Of a DNA stretch of 24,778 nt, positions 6,895 through 17,268 are shown in pieces (within the stretch, counting starts at the first letter, position 1; the number at the start of each line of letters is the position of its first letter). The position numbers were made by a program, and so were the translations under genes. This stretch comes from Planctomycetota bacterium. Lineage in GTDB: Bacteria; Planctomycetota; UBA1135; UBA2386. The notes beneath the pieces are model-generated. The model made no database searches. It had not been told where the DNA came from and saw only the letters and a program-made list of their open reading frames with translations. The stretch spans positions 1 through 24,778 of the forward strand of contig JAEUHU010000420.1 in assembly GCA_016793305.1 (NCBI GenBank), read 5' to 3'.

Positions 6895-8205
6895 ATGCAA
6901 CACCACCCAGCTCGCCTGATCGCCAGGAAGCGTGACGGCGGCGAACTCGACCCGGCCGAGATCCAGGACCTGATCGGCGGTGTCGTCGACGGCTCGCTCG
7001 GCGACGCCCAACTCGGCGCGTTCCTGATGGCGGTCTGCTGCAACGGCATGACGCCGGCCGAGACCGCGGCGCTGACGCTGGCGATGCGCGACTCGGGGCG
7101 CGTGCTGCGTCACGACCACGTGGCGCGCCGCAAGATCGACAAGCACTCGACGGGTGGCGTGGGCGACAAGGTGTCGCTGCTGTTGGCCCCGTTGGTCGCT
7201 GCGGCTGGCGTCGCCGTGCCGATGGTCAGTGGGCGAGGCCTCGGCCACACCGGTGGCACGATCGACAAGCTGGCGGCGTTGCCCGGCTATCGCACCGACC
7301 TGTCGATCGAACGCTTCCAGCAGGTACTGGAGCAGTGTGGCTACGCGATGGTGCAACCGAGCGGCGAGATCGCGCCGGCCGACCGCAGGATGTACGCGAC
7401 GCGCGACATCAGCGGCACCGTCGAGAGCATCCCGCTGATCACCAGTTCGATCCTCGCCAAGAAGCTGGCCGAAGGCATCGACGGGCTGGTGATGGACGTG
7501 AAGACCGGGCGGGCGGCGTTCATGGTGCAGGAGCACGACGCGGTCTCGCTGATGGAGAGCCTGGTCCAGGTCGGGCGCGCCGCCGGCATCGAGATGGCGG
7601 CGCTGGTCACCGACATGGACCATCCACTGGGCCTCGCGCTGGGCAACGCGCTCGAAGTGCACGAAGTGCTGCAGGCGCTCGACGGGCCGTGTCCCGACGA
7701 CCTGCGCGAGGTCACGCTGGCGCTCGGTGTCGAGATGCTGCTGTTGGCGAAGGTGGCGAGCGATGCCGAGACCGCGCGCGCGACGTTGGTGCGGCTGTGG
7801 CAGGACGGGGTGGTGCGGCAGGTGTTCCGGCACAACCTCGAACTGCAGGGCGGCGATCCACGGGTGCTCGACGACGTGTCGTTGCTGGGGCGGGCGCCGC
7901 ACGTCGTCCCGGTCGAAGCCGACCACGGCGGCCACGTCGTCGACGTCGATCCGCTGCTGCTCGGCCAGGTGGTCGTCGACCTCGGCGGTGGTCGACGGCA
8001 GCCGAGCGACCCGATCGACCCGCAGGTCGGCATCGTGCTGAAGAAGACGGTCGGCGATCCGGTCCACGCGGGCGACGTGCTCGCGTTCGTGCACGCGCGC
8101 ACGGCGGCGATGGCAGCTGCGGCGGTCGAGCGGATCGGTGCCGCGATGCCGGTCGGCGACGAGCGGCGCCGGCGCGGTGCACTGGTCAAGCGCCGACTCG
8201 CCTGA
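6895..8205 (+). CDS. deoA: Thymidine phosphorylase / pyrimidine-nucleoside phosphorylase
   Basis: A 436-residue nucleoside phosphorylase class II enzyme that cleaves thymidine or deoxyuridine (and perhaps uridine) with phosphate to the base and (deoxy)ribose-1-phosphate. The phosphate-binding DKHSTGGVGDK (82-92) and MVSGRGLGHTGGTIDKL (110-126) are intact. R170, S185 and K189 (in RDISGT and LITSSILAKK) correspond to the base-binding Arg, Ser and Lys of E. coli thymidine phosphorylase. A C-terminal alpha/beta domain (VGIVLKKTVGDPV) completes the protein. It lies 78 bases after the inactive dehydrogenase gene. The cluster lacks deoB, so a phosphopentomutase encoded elsewhere must link this step to deoC. 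Thymidine versus broad pyrimidine specificity cannot be decided by eye. Confidence 0.96.
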   Translation: MQHHPARLIARKRDGGELDPAEIQDLIGGVVDGSLGDAQLGAFLMAVCCNGMTPAETAALTLAMRDSGRVLRHDHVARRKIDKHSTGGVGDKVSLLLAPLVAAAGVAVPMVSGRGLGHTGGTIDKLAALPGYRTDLSIERFQQVLEQCGYAMVQPSGEIAPADRRMYATRDISGTVESIPLITSSILAKKLAEGIDGLVMDVKTGRAAFMVQEHDAVSLMESLVQVGRAAGIEMAALVTDMDHPLGLALGNALEVHEVLQALDGPCPDDLREVTLALGVEMLLLAKVASDAETARATLVRLWQDGVVRQVFRHNLELQGGDPRVLDDVSLLGRAPHVVPVEADHGGHVVDVDPLLLGQVVVDLGGGRRQPSDPIDPQVGIVLKKTVGDPVHAGDVLAFVHARTAAMAAAAVERIGAAMPVGDERRRRGALVKRRLA

Positions 8206-8223
8206 CGTGCTGGCTCGTGCCGT

Positions 8224-9528
8224 TCAGCGCGGGCGGGCGAACTGTTGCACGAGCCAGGGCCCGATCACGTCGGCGGCGAGGCGGTTGCCGCGTTCGTTGG
8301 GGTGGGCGTCCGACGCGTTGACGACCAGCGTCGCCGGGTCCTGGTCGATCAGGTGGGGCAGCAGGTCGAGATGCGGCACGCCTTCGTCGCGCCAGAACGC
8401 GGCCAGCCGCTCGTGGATCTCGCGGTGCGGGTAGTTCTCGCCGAGCGCGTGCACGAACGGCCAGGTGACCACGTGCAGGCGGCCACCGCCGGCTTCGACG
8501 GTGCGGCGCAGCGTGCGCAGGCGTTCGGCCTGGCGCGCGAACACCTCGCCGCGGTAGGCATCGCCGATGAACGCGAAGTAGTCGCCGACGCCGGGGATGC
8601 TCGAGATCGCGACCTTGTAGTGGATCGTGTCGAGCAGCCAGCTGGAGTCGAACACCGCGAGCCGTCCTTCGGCCTGTCGCGCCGCGACCTGCAGGGTCGC
8701 CTGCCACTCGGTCAGCAGGTCCATCGCGTCGTTCAGACAGTAGACCAGCACGACCTCCTGCAGCGCGTAGCCGTGCTGCGGCGCCTGAGCGAGCTGTTCG
8801 ATCTCCTGGGGCGTGTCGAAGCCGTTGCGCGCGACCACGTGCAGGTCCCACTCGGGGTGCTCGTGGCGCAGCAGGTTCGCGCAGCGTCGGTCGACGTCGA
8901 CGATGCCGTGGCCGGCCGTGAACGAGTCGCCGACGAACGTGACGCGGCGGCGGTCGCGGGGGGCCGCGAGCTGGTAGTCGACGTTGTCGCGAAAGCCCAG
9001 GTTGTTGAACCGGTAGTGCCGCTGCAGCCAGCGCCGCGCGACCTTGGTGTAGCCGATCGAATCGGTGGTGTCGCGCACGAGGCGGAACCACAGTTCGCCG
9101 AACGCGAGCAGCAGGCCGAGAGGGATCGTCAGCACCAGCAGGTTGCCGAACACGAGCCGGCCTTTGCCCACCGGTCCCGAGCGCCGGCGGTTCCAGCGGA
9201 AGAACCGGACGGCGACCACCAGCAGCACGGCTGGGCCCAGCAGCGTGGCGAGCAGGAAGCCGTCGCTCGAGACCACGGTGAGCACCTGGTGCACGGCGAC
9301 CACGACCGCGGCACCGGCCAGCGGGCCGAGCCAGCGGGGAGTGCGTGGCGGCATGGACCCGTCGCGCCCCGGTACCGCGAACCGGCGTCGTGCCCACAGC
9401 ACGACCAGCGCCGCGGCACCGAGCAGGGCCAGCAGTTGCAGCGGGTCGAAGTCGAGCCACGCGTCGACGGCCGGGTCCGCCTGCCGGTCGACGGCGATCG
9501 GGTGGCGGGCGACGAAGGGGGGGAGCAC
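8224..9528 (-). CDS. Membrane-anchored SGNH/GDSL-type hydrolase
   Basis: A 434-residue protein with about four N-terminal membrane segments (roughly 29-46, 68-86, 92-110 and 128-146) followed by an SGNH hydrolase domain. Block I is FVGDSFTAGHG with nucleophile S202; the asparagine motif is CLNDAMD (264-270); the C-terminal Asp-His block is SDAHPNERG with D407 and H409. Such enzymes hydrolyse esters, often acyl groups on lipids or polysaccharides. The catalytic domain is probably on the outer face of the inner membrane, but the substrate is unknown. The start is a GTG at 9528; an ATG at 9354 would remove the first membrane segment and is less likely. It ends 18 bases from the convergent deoA. 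The beta-lactamase-fold lipoprotein gene lies 124 bases upstream on the same strand. Confidence 0.85.
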   Translation of the reverse strand: MLPPFVARHPIAVDRQADPAVDAWLDFDPLQLLALLGAAALVVLWARRRFAVPGRDGSMPPRTPRWLGPLAGAAVVVAVHQVLTVVSSDGFLLATLLGPAVLLVVAVRFFRWNRRRSGPVGKGRLVFGNLLVLTIPLGLLLAFGELWFRLVRDTTDSIGYTKVARRWLQRHYRFNNLGFRDNVDYQLAAPRDRRRVTFVGDSFTAGHGIVDVDRRCANLLRHEHPEWDLHVVARNGFDTPQEIEQLAQAPQHGYALQEVVLVYCLNDAMDLLTEWQATLQVAARQAEGRLAVFDSSWLLDTIHYKVAISSIPGVGDYFAFIGDAYRGEVFARQAERLRTLRRTVEAGGGRLHVVTWPFVHALGENYPHREIHERLAAFWRDEGVPHLDLLPHLIDQDPATLVVNASDAHPNERGNRLAADVIGPWLVQQFARPR

Positions 9529-9652
9529 GGCTGCGGCGATGTGGGAACGCGACCGAAGCCGCGGGACGGAGACCTGCAGGGATGATCGGAGTTGCCCGGG
9601 TCCGCCGCAAGCGCGCGGCCGGTGCGCGCGGGTGCGGGTGCTGGCACTGCGT

Positions 9653-10564
9653 TCAGAACGAGTCGATGCCGGCCGGCGGTGTGTAGGGCCGATCGGGCGC
9701 GAAGTGGCGCCACAGGCGCGCCGAAACCTCGCGCAGCAGCACGAATCCCTCGTTGTCCTTCGTCCAGCTGGTGTCCTGCTGGTTCTTGGTGATCACGCAG
9801 AACACGTAGTCGCCGGCCGGCGCGTGCACGAGCAGGACCTCGCTGCGCGAACGGTCGACGGCGCCCTGCTTGCTCATCGTTCGCACCCACGGCGGCAGCG
9901 ACGACAGCGCCTCGCCGTCCCAGTAGATCCGCGCCAGGCAGCGCTGCATCTCCTCGCACATCGCGCGACTGCCGAACGAACCGTCGCGGGCCCGCACCAG
10001 CAGTTCGCACATCTCGCGCGGCGTCGTCACACCCCAGCCGAACTGCTTCTGCGCGTCTTCGCGACCCGGGGTGCGCGAGTTGACGCGCGTCGTCTTCATG
10101 CCCTGGGCCTCGAGCCAGGTGTTGATCGCCGTGCCGGTGCCGGCGAGCTCCTGGCACCACAGCGACGCGGTGTTGTCGCTGGTGGTGATCATCAGCATCG
10201 CCAGCTTCGAGAGCTCGAGGCGCTGACCTTCGGCGAACGAACCGAGCAGGTCCTCGCCCGCATAGAGTCGGTCCTTGGTGTAGGTGAGCTGTTGGTGGTA
10301 GTCGAGCTCGCCGCGATCGACCCGAGCGAGCAAGGCACCGAGGATCGGCACCTTGACGAGGCTCGCGGTCGGGAACGGTTCGTCGGCGCGCAGCGACCAC
10401 TGCTCGCCGGTGCGCAGGTCCTGCACGTGGATGCCGACGTCGGCGCGGACCTTGCCGGCCAGGGTGCGCAGGTCGGTGTCGAGCGAAGCGAGCGACGGCG
10501 GCGGTGCGGAACCACAGGCCGCGGCGAGCGACACCAGGATGCAGACGAATGGAGCGCGCAGCAT
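9653..10564 (-). CDS. Class A beta-lactamase-fold serine hydrolase lipoprotein
   Basis: A 303-residue protein with a lipoprotein signal peptide (lipobox LAAAC, C17). Class A elements are visible: SLVK with S68 and K71, SDN at 129-131, and KQG at 232-234 in place of KTG. The usual omega-loop E166-xx-LN pattern is not evident (the region reads GREDAQKQFGWG), so antibiotic hydrolysis is doubtful; a peptidoglycan-related or other serine hydrolase role is equally possible. It is lipid-anchored, hence periplasmic. It lies 66 bases after the aconitase stop on the same strand, with a strong hairpin between the two genes and a possible leaderless promoter of its own (CATGCT, 6 bases before the ATG). 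Confidence 0.87.
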   Translation of the reverse strand: MLRAPFVCILVSLAAACGSAPPPSLASLDTDLRTLAGKVRADVGIHVQDLRTGEQWSLRADEPFPTASLVKVPILGALLARVDRGELDYHQQLTYTKDRLYAGEDLLGSFAEGQRLELSKLAMLMITTSDNTASLWCQELAGTGTAINTWLEAQGMKTTRVNSRTPGREDAQKQFGWGVTTPREMCELLVRARDGSFGSRAMCEEMQRCLARIYWDGEALSSLPPWVRTMSKQGAVDRSRSEVLLVHAPAGDYVFCVITKNQQDTSWTKDNEGFVLLREVSARLWRHFAPDRPYTPPAGIDSF

Positions 10565-10570
10565 CGCGGC

Positions 10571-10576
10571 AGCATG
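10571..10576 (-). promoter_or_regulatory. -10-like hexamer CATGCT, 6 bases before the ATG at 10564
   Basis: CATGCT on the minus strand is followed by GCCGCG and the ATG of the class A beta-lactamase-fold gene. The same hexamer and spacing occur before the helicase start at 16605. Confidence 0.4.
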
Positions 10577-10581
10577 CTGGG

Positions 10582-10612
10582 GGCCCCGCACCCTCGACAA
10601 GGGTGCGGGGCC
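10582..10612 (-). terminator. Perfect 13-bp hairpin after aconitase
   Basis: GGCCCCGCACCCT (10582-10594) pairs perfectly with AGGGTGCGGGGCC (10600-10612) around a 5-base loop. It lies between the aconitase stop and the start of the downstream lipoprotein gene. There is no T-run on either strand, so it may be a non-canonical terminator or an mRNA 3'-end stabiliser. Confidence 0.6.
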
Positions 10613-10629
10613 GAGTTCCCGCTCGTCCG

Positions 10630-13695
<3,066 letters not shown>

Positions 13696-13818
13696 GAGTG
13701 GGTGGGGCCTCGACGGTGGACCGGGCCGATCGAGGGGCGAGCGTTCTATCCGGCCGGGCGGTGGCTGGCAAAAAGCGCTGGGCCTCGTGCAGGGCTCCAG
13801 TCGGGTGCGGGAACTGCC

Positions 13819-13824
13819 GATGCT
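13819..13824 (+). promoter_or_regulatory. -10-like hexamer GATGCT, 9 bases before the ATG at 13834
   Basis: GATGCT precedes the lipoprotein start by 9 bases, implying a leader of only a few bases. It is a weaker example of the pattern seen at other starts. It lies in the 138-base divergent gap with acnA. Confidence 0.3.
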
Positions 13825-13833
13825 ACCGGTCGC

Positions 13834-14520
13834 ATGCACTCCTCCCGGATCCTCCTCTCGGTGTTGCTCGGGACCCTCGCCGCGGCCTGCAGCACCTACC
13901 ACCCGGCCGCCGACTTCGCCCAGAACGAGCTCTTCTACGTCGACGTGCCGTTCGAGACCAAGGCGCCCGGCGACCGGGCGGTGTGGGTGGCGCCCGTGGT
14001 CGACGCCCGCACTCCGGAGACCTTGCCGACCAGCGAGCGGGGCTTCCCGATCCGTTACGGCGGCGACGAGTTCTGGGATCGGCCGGTGACCACGATGCTC
14101 GGCGAGGTGCTCGGCCGCGAGCTCGGCAGCAGCCACCTGTTCCCCGCCGTGCAGGAACGGGCCAGCGCCGAGGCGCTGCTGGTGAAGCCGACGCTGCTGG
14201 CGTTCACGCTCGGGTCGACCGAAGCGGTCGCCGGCTCGCGCTCGTTCGCCGAGATCGCGCTGCGCATCCAGGTGCTCGGCCCGGCCGGCCCGGACGGCAA
14301 GCGCGGCCTGCTGCACGAGCAGGTCTACGGCCACCGGGTCGCGTCGGAGGTCGGGTTCAAGCCGGTCAGTCCGTACCTGCTGGTGGCGCCGGTGCTGCAG
14401 ACCACCATGCAGAAGCTGCTGCGCGGCCTCGACGGCAGCAACGTCGCGCGCAGTGCGGTGCCGATCGACCTCGACGGCATCGGGGAACAGGCGGCCGAGG
14501 CTTCGGCGGGCCGGCGCTGA
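13834..14520 (+). CDS. Putative lipoprotein of unknown function
   Basis: A 228-residue protein with a clear lipoprotein signal ([20 protein letters not shown], lipidated C19). The mature part has a pattern reminiscent of small outer-membrane lipoproteins: a strand with APVVDAR, then [22 protein letters not shown], then alternating strands with [12 protein letters not shown] and [10 protein letters not shown]. This resembles YajG-like or TolB-N-like folds, but I do not recognise the family with confidence. It is divergent from aconitase and convergent with the helicase gene, with 21 bases between the stops, so it is probably a single-gene transcription unit. Confidence 0.85.
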   Translation: MHSSRILLSVLLGTLAAACSTYHPAADFAQNELFYVDVPFETKAPGDRAVWVAPVVDARTPETLPTSERGFPIRYGGDEFWDRPVTTMLGEVLGRELGSSHLFPAVQERASAEALLVKPTLLAFTLGSTEAVAGSRSFAEIALRIQVLGPAGPDGKRGLLHEQVYGHRVASEVGFKPVSPYLLVAPVLQTTMQKLLRGLDGSNVARSAVPIDLDGIGEQAAEASAGRR

Positions 14521-14541
14521 ACGAGCGGGGGCGGCGACCGC

Positions 14542-16605
14542 CTAGCCGAGCTCGAACTGGCGCTTGGCGTCGACCACGTCGCGGTTGATCGCGACGACCG
14601 CCTCCTCGAGGCGAGCGCCGAGCTGCTCGCGTTTGCCGACCTGCATGCGGACCTGGCGCATCATCTGGATCGCCATGCGCAGCGTGCGCACGACGTCGCC
14701 GGCATCGGAGTGGGCGAGTCGCTCGAGGTCCTCGACGCTGCCGCCGCGGCTCCAGCTGTCGACCGCCGCCGCGATGCTCCAGTCCGGTTCCTTGATCGGC
14801 GTGGCGATGCCCTCCAGCGTCTCGATGGCGACGAAGCGCCGGACCGCTTCGTTCGCCTGCTTCATCAGTGGGCCCGTCTCCTGGTGGCCTCGTGCGTCGG
14901 GCCGCCGGCGATCCTCGTGGATCAGCGCCGTGAACGTGGCCGCCAGCTGGTGCAGGTCCATCTGCTCGAGCACGCCGCTGAACAGCAGCTCGGCGACCTG
15001 GATCTCGTAGCCGTTGATGCGCTGCGCGACCTTGCCGCGCGGCAGCAGCCCGTCGTCGTCGAGGAACCCGGCCGAGCGCAGCACCTGCATGCGCACGGCG
15101 AGGGCCGCGTGGGCGGCGGCCTTCTTCTTGGCGCGCGCCGAAGGGGTACCCGTCTGCGCCTGGAACGCCGCGAAGCTCTGGTCGTAGGCGGCCAGCAGGC
15201 CCTTGCTGCCGAGGCGGTCGTACAGGTTCAGGATCGTCGAGTACGACAGGTTGAAGCGCGACGTGATCGGCTCGACCTTGCCGGAGTGGTAGCGTGACAG
15301 CGGCGCCTGCAGCAGGTCCTCGTCCTCGAGGATCGAGATCACGAGCCCGCTCTTGTCGAGGCCCTGGCGCCCGGCGCGTCCCGCCATCTGCAGGTAGTCG
15401 CGCGCCTTCATGTAGTCCATCTGCACGCCGTCGAACTTGCGCAGCAGGTCGAACACCACCGTGCGCGCCGGCATGTTGATGCCGAGCGCGAACGTCTCGG
15501 TGGTGAACAGCATCTTCAGCAGGCCCGACGTGAACAGCCGTTCGACCACTTCCTTGTGGATCGGCAGCATGCCGGCGTGGTGGAAGCCGACGCCGCTCAG
15601 CGCGCGACCGAGGATGCCCCGCAGCCCAGGATCCGCATCGGCGTCGAGTTCGAAGCGCGCGCAGATCTCGTGGAACAGGTCTTCGATGCGCGCGCGTTCG
15701 GCGCGGTCGAGCAGACGCCGACCCATGCTGCGCTCCGCCTTGATCTCGCACTCCTTGCGCGAGAAGCAGAAGTAGAGCAGCGGCAGCAGCTGGCGGTGTT
15801 GTACTTCGTCGAGCAGCTGCACGTAGGGGCGCGGCCCGAACGGCACCCGGCGGCCCTTGGCGCGCTCGCGCTTGTCGCCCCAGCGGGAGCGCTCGCGCTC
15901 GCGGCGGCCCTGGCGTTGGCCACTGCGACCCTCGCGCGCCGCCGCCCGCTCGTGGAACGCGATGGCGCGTTGCCGCTGCTCGAGCTGGAACACGCCGGCG
16001 TCCTGGTGGAACAGCCGGTGTGACAGCGGCACCGGTCGTTTCGTGTGCTCGATGACCGACAATCGCTGGCTGCGCACGCTGCGGATCCACTCGCCGAACT
16101 CGTGCAGGTTGGCGATCGTCGCCGACAGCCCGACGAAGCGGACGTGCTGGGGGGCGAAGATCAGGCTCTCCTCCCAGACCGTGCCGCGATCGACGTCGTC
16201 GACGAAGTGGACCTCGTCGAAGATGGCGAAGTCGACGTCGTGGAAGCGCGCCGGATCCTCGAACACCGCGTTGCGGAAGATCTCCGTCGTCATGATGACG
16301 ATCGGGGCGTCGGGGTCGAGGGTCAGGTCGCCGGTCATCAGGCCGACGCGCAGGCCGTCGTTCTTGAAGTCGCGGAACTTCTGGTTGCTGAGCGCCTTGA
16401 TCGGGCTCGTGTAGATTGCGCGTCGGCCGTTCCGCATCGCGAAGTCGATCGCATACTCGGCGACCAGCGTCTTGCCGCTGCCGGTCGGCGCCGCGAGCAG
16501 CACGTTGTCGCCGGCCTCGATGGCGCGCGCTGCTTCGACCTGGAACGGGTTCAGGGTGTAGCCCTTGAACTGGATGGAGGCTGGCTCTTCTGCGCGTTTC
16601 GCCAC
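14542..16605 (-). CDS. Ski2-like DEVH-box RNA helicase
   Basis: A 687-residue superfamily 2 helicase of the Ski2/Mtr4/HelY group, which unwinds structured RNA with ATP. Motifs in order: YTLNPFQ (16-22); Walker A APTGSGKT (39-46); SPIKALSNQK (67-76); TTEIF (106-110); DEVH (130-133); LSATIAN; then in domain 2 CFSRKE, GVGFHHAGMLP, TTETFALGINMPAR and QMAGRAGRQG. A very basic insertion (roughly residues 220-265, rich in R, K and Q) lies between the two RecA domains. The C-terminal ~250 residues are helical, with none of the zinc or exonuclease domains I would recognise. Start: GTG at 16605, since no in-frame ATG precedes the Q-like motif in a sensible place; a CATGCT hexamer 6 bases upstream supports it. 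A role in RNA turnover is inferred. Confidence 0.93.
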   Translation of the reverse strand: MAKRAEEPASIQFKGYTLNPFQVEAARAIEAGDNVLLAAPTGSGKTLVAEYAIDFAMRNGRRAIYTSPIKALSNQKFRDFKNDGLRVGLMTGDLTLDPDAPIVIMTTEIFRNAVFEDPARFHDVDFAIFDEVHFVDDVDRGTVWEESLIFAPQHVRFVGLSATIANLHEFGEWIRSVRSQRLSVIEHTKRPVPLSHRLFHQDAGVFQLEQRQRAIAFHERAAAREGRSGQRQGRRERERSRWGDKRERAKGRRVPFGPRPYVQLLDEVQHRQLLPLLYFCFSRKECEIKAERSMGRRLLDRAERARIEDLFHEICARFELDADADPGLRGILGRALSGVGFHHAGMLPIHKEVVERLFTSGLLKMLFTTETFALGINMPARTVVFDLLRKFDGVQMDYMKARDYLQMAGRAGRQGLDKSGLVISILEDEDLLQAPLSRYHSGKVEPITSRFNLSYSTILNLYDRLGSKGLLAAYDQSFAAFQAQTGTPSARAKKKAAAHAALAVRMQVLRSAGFLDDDGLLPRGKVAQRINGYEIQVAELLFSGVLEQMDLHQLAATFTALIHEDRRRPDARGHQETGPLMKQANEAVRRFVAIETLEGIATPIKEPDWSIAAAVDSWSRGGSVEDLERLAHSDAGDVVRTLRMAIQMMRQVRMQVGKREQLGARLEEAVVAINRDVVDAKRQFELG

Positions 16606-16611
16606 GTGCGC

Positions 16612-16617
16612 AGCATG
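16612..16617 (-). promoter_or_regulatory. -10-like hexamer CATGCT, 6 bases before the GTG at 16605
   Basis: CATGCT, then GCGCAC, then the GTG start of the helicase, with no Shine-Dalgarno. It matches the arrangement at 10571-10576 and argues for the GTG start. Confidence 0.4.
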
Positions 16618-16670
16618 GCACAGGCGGAGCGCGTGGGGAACGTTGTTGCCGTGCCGCGCCGCGATCGTCG

Positions 16671-16688
16671 TGTGGAGTGTTGTCCACA
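16671..16688. promoter_or_regulatory. Palindrome TGTGGA-N6-TCCACA containing a DnaA-box-like 9-mer
   Basis: Two 6-base arms in perfect inverted repeat (16671-16676 and 16683-16688) lie in the 254-base divergent gap between the helicase and the 84-residue gene. The right side includes TTGTCCACA (16680-16688), which matches the DnaA-box form common in high-GC genomes. It is a single copy, so it may be an operator rather than an origin element. Confidence 0.35.
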
Positions 16689-16749
16689 ATGTGCCACGCG
16701 CCGGTTCGGCGGTGCCGTAGGCAAGTCTGGCTTCGTCCGAGGTCGTCGA

Positions 16750-16755
16750 TATGCT
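16750..16755 (+). promoter_or_regulatory. -10-like hexamer TATGCT upstream of the 84-residue gene
   Basis: TATGCT has the TAnnnT form. It would start a transcript near 16762 and give a leader of roughly 98 bases before the ATG at 16860. I see no convincing -35. Confidence 0.3.
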
Positions 16756-16846
16756 CGCGCGCGCTTCGACGCCCGTCGGAGCGTTTCGCAACGGTCGCCG
16801 CGGTTCGCCGCGGCTCACGCGTCGGTGGTCACCGGCGTGCCCATGC

Positions 16847-16853
16847 AAAGGAG
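16847..16853 (+). promoter_or_regulatory. Strong Shine-Dalgarno of the 84-residue gene
   Basis: AAAGGAG ends 6 bases before the ATG at 16860, an ideal ribosome-binding site. It fixes the start and contrasts with most genes in the window, which lack one. Confidence 0.75.
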
Positions 16854-16859
16854 CCAACC

Positions 16860-17114
16860 ATGGAAGCCAAGTCCGAAGTCAACCTGCCGAAGTTCGTCGC
16901 CCGTCACCTGTCGCAGCTGAAGATCCTGTCGCGCCTGCTCGAGCACGAACTGGAAGCCGCCAAGGGCGCGCGCGAAGTGACGATGGATCGCCACCTGATC
17001 GAGAACGTGCTCGACACGCTCGAGATCTTCACCGACGACTGCGAATCGGTCAGCGGCTCGCGCGACCGTTCGAAGGTCGAGGCCGCGAAGCCGGTGGTCG
17101 CCCGCCTCAACTGA
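16860..17114 (+). CDS. Small helical protein of unknown function
   Basis: An 84-residue, charged, probably all-helical protein (MEAKSEVNLPKFVARHL at the start; a helix around LKILSRLLEHELEAAK; VLDTLEIFTDDCES; and a basic end). It has no signal peptide, no membrane segment and no motif I recognise. A strong AAAGGAG ribosome-binding site and an apparent leader of about 98 bases suggest it is well expressed and perhaps regulated at the RNA level. It is divergent from the helicase gene. A short hairpin (17126-17152) follows. Function unknown. Confidence 0.8.
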   Translation: MEAKSEVNLPKFVARHLSQLKILSRLLEHELEAAKGAREVTMDRHLIENVLDTLEIFTDDCESVSGSRDRSKVEAAKPVVARLN

Positions 17115-17125
17115 GGTCGGCCCGA

Positions 17126-17152
17126 GTACACCGGGGCCGTTCGGCGGCCGGT
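17126..17152 (+). terminator. Hairpin after the 84-residue gene
   Basis: ACACCGG (17126-17132) pairs with CCGGTGT (17146-17152), with further G/C pairing possible inside. It begins 12 bases after the stop codon. No T-run follows, so terminator function is uncertain. Confidence 0.35.
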
Positions 17153-17255
17153 GTGCGACGCGCGACGGCTTCCTGGGGGAGCCGCGCGCCTTCGGTGTTC
17201 CAGCGGGCCGGCGCTCGGAGTCGCTTCGGTGACGTGCGTCCGGCAGCAGCCCGCC

Positions 17256-17261
17256 TAGTGC
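17256..17261 (+). promoter_or_regulatory. -10-like hexamer TAGTGC, 7 bases before the GTG at 17269
   Basis: TAGTGC is an imperfect -10 (the last base is C rather than T). It precedes the FtsQ-like start by 7 bases, with no Shine-Dalgarno. It is a weak member of the leaderless-start pattern. Confidence 0.25.
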
Positions 17262-17268
17262 AGCAGCC

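Noticed and set aside
16680..16688. DnaA-box-like TTGTCCACA as a sign of a replication origin
   Set aside because: There is only one copy, no AT-rich unwinding region and no dnaA or dnaN nearby. A single-site operator is more likely.
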